From: Mycolicibacter terrae
GTDB lineage: Bacteria; Actinomycetota; Actinomycetes; Mycobacteriales; Mycobacteriaceae
Assembly (NCBI RefSeq): GCF_010727125.1
Contig: NZ_AP022564.1
Coordinates: 4,402,001-4,466,000, forward strand
Direction of reading: 5' to 3'
DNA length: 64,000 nt
Of this stretch, positions 63,697 through 64,000 are shown in pieces. How positions within the stretch are numbered: position 1 is the stretch's first letter; each line of letters starts with the position of its first letter. The notes beneath the pieces were generated by a model. The model did not search any database. It was not told the DNA's origin and saw only the letters and a program-made list of their open reading frames with translations. The position numbers and the translations under genes are program-made.

Positions 63697-63985
63697 CGGC
63701 GCGTCCTCGACCACGGCGAAAATGTGATGGACGTCATGTCCTGCCGGTCGCAGCTACCGACCGCGTCCGGTCTCACCGGCTGGAATGGCCTCGCGAGCGC
63801 AGCGCCCCGGCCGCGGGAAAGACCGATGTCGAGGCGATTCGCCCCGCGCGCGCCAGAACCGCAAGGGCTCCCAGGCCGTTTCTGTGGTTGACTACACCGG
63901 CACTGTCGCGCTCGCGCGCGCAGATCCGGTCCGAGTCGGACCACCCAATGAGAGCACGGCAACAAGACGAATGAGGATGTCCAGA
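63697..63985. promoter_or_regulatory. Upstream region of the antigen 85 gene at the right edge
   Basis: The 289 bases after aftB contain no gene. TGTGGTTGACTACACCGG near 63883-63900 includes a TTGACT -35-like element. GAGGA at 63973-63977 is the likely ribosome binding site for the downstream gene. No terminator hairpin for aftB was seen. Confidence 0.4.
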
Positions 63986-64000
63986 ATGAAGCTGCTTGAC
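63986..64000 (+). CDS. fbpA: Start of a second antigen 85 gene (fbpA), truncated by the window edge
   Basis: Only MKLLD is inside the window. The identification rests on position: in mycobacteria fbpA (Rv3804c) follows aftB, and its signal peptide often begins MKLVD or MQLVD. GAGGA stands 8 bases upstream. Two in-frame ATG codons lie 10 and 15 bases further upstream (63971 and 63977), so the start is not fully fixed. Confidence 0.65.

Noticed and set aside
61558..63714. A 718-codon open frame antisense to aftB
   Set aside because: Arginine-, histidine- and glutamine-rich translation typical of a shadow frame; aftB on the plus strand has the GT-C motif and a clear operon setting.

Overview
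The window is chromosomal DNA of high GC content from a nontuberculous Mycobacterium (family Mycobacteriaceae). The evidence is the gene content: antigen 85 mycolyltransferases, EthA/EthR, EspR, BfrB with IdeR-type iron boxes, Erp, and the galactan and arabinan operon glf-glfT2-(PAP2)-ubiA-aftB. From about 7.3 kb to the end, gene order follows M. tuberculosis Rv3860-Rv3804c, reading from memory of that genome. The first 7.3 kb corresponds instead to Rv0120c-Rv0130. The join between the two blocks is therefore a rearrangement relative to M. tuberculosis. The sulfolipid cluster (Rv3820c-Rv3825c) and PE_PGRS62 are absent, so this is not M. tuberculosis complex.

Layout. 1-7.3 kb: a DUF2231-like membrane protein fragment, fusA2 (EF-G paralogue), a PepA-type secreted serine protease, a DUF1275 membrane protein, fbpC (antigen 85), a CaiB/BaiF CoA-transferase and the MaoC-type hydratase htdZ. 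7.3-16.6 kb: nitrogen assimilation, with a MinD-like ATPase and a GlnA1-type glutamine synthetase divergent from gltB-gltD (GS/GOGAT). 16.6-31.5 kb: an LLM flavin enzyme, ethR/ethA with their operator, PLP-binding protein, RraA, a membrane-tethered histone-like protein, a CopC/YcnI copper pair, EspR, a Gdt1-type transporter, SodA, a DUF4328 membrane protein preceded by a cluster of DnaA-box-like sequences, GlpQ1, ferritin BfrB with three phased iron boxes, and an LCP ligase. 31.7-41.3 kb: a second DUF1275 protein, a secreted PGRS-like glycoside hydrolase, a CPBP protease, an iron-regulated DUF2470 protein, pheA, a phosphoglycerate-mutase-like enzyme, small metalloproteins and serS.

41.3-48.6 kb: a TetR regulator with matched operators on both sides, a DUF2834 membrane protein and a PYROXD2-type FAD oxidoreductase; then a lipoprotein/DUF1023-hydrolase pair and an MBL-Rieske fusion enzyme. 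48.8-50.6 kb is a three-gene cassette of lower GC with no function I can name; it sits where M. tuberculosis has Rv3817 and is the best candidate for an undescribed system. 50.7-53.9 kb: three tandem PlsC-type acyltransferases and a HAD phosphatase. 54-64 kb: a peptidoglycan amidase with LGFP repeats, erp, then the translationally coupled cell-wall arabinogalactan operon, ending at the first codons of another antigen 85 gene.

Four long, nearly perfect intergenic palindromes (4.3, 53.9, 55.85 and 57.0 kb) share a TCT(C)GCG-type edge and look like one family of elements. I saw no tRNA, rRNA, CRISPR array, insertion sequence or prophage gene.
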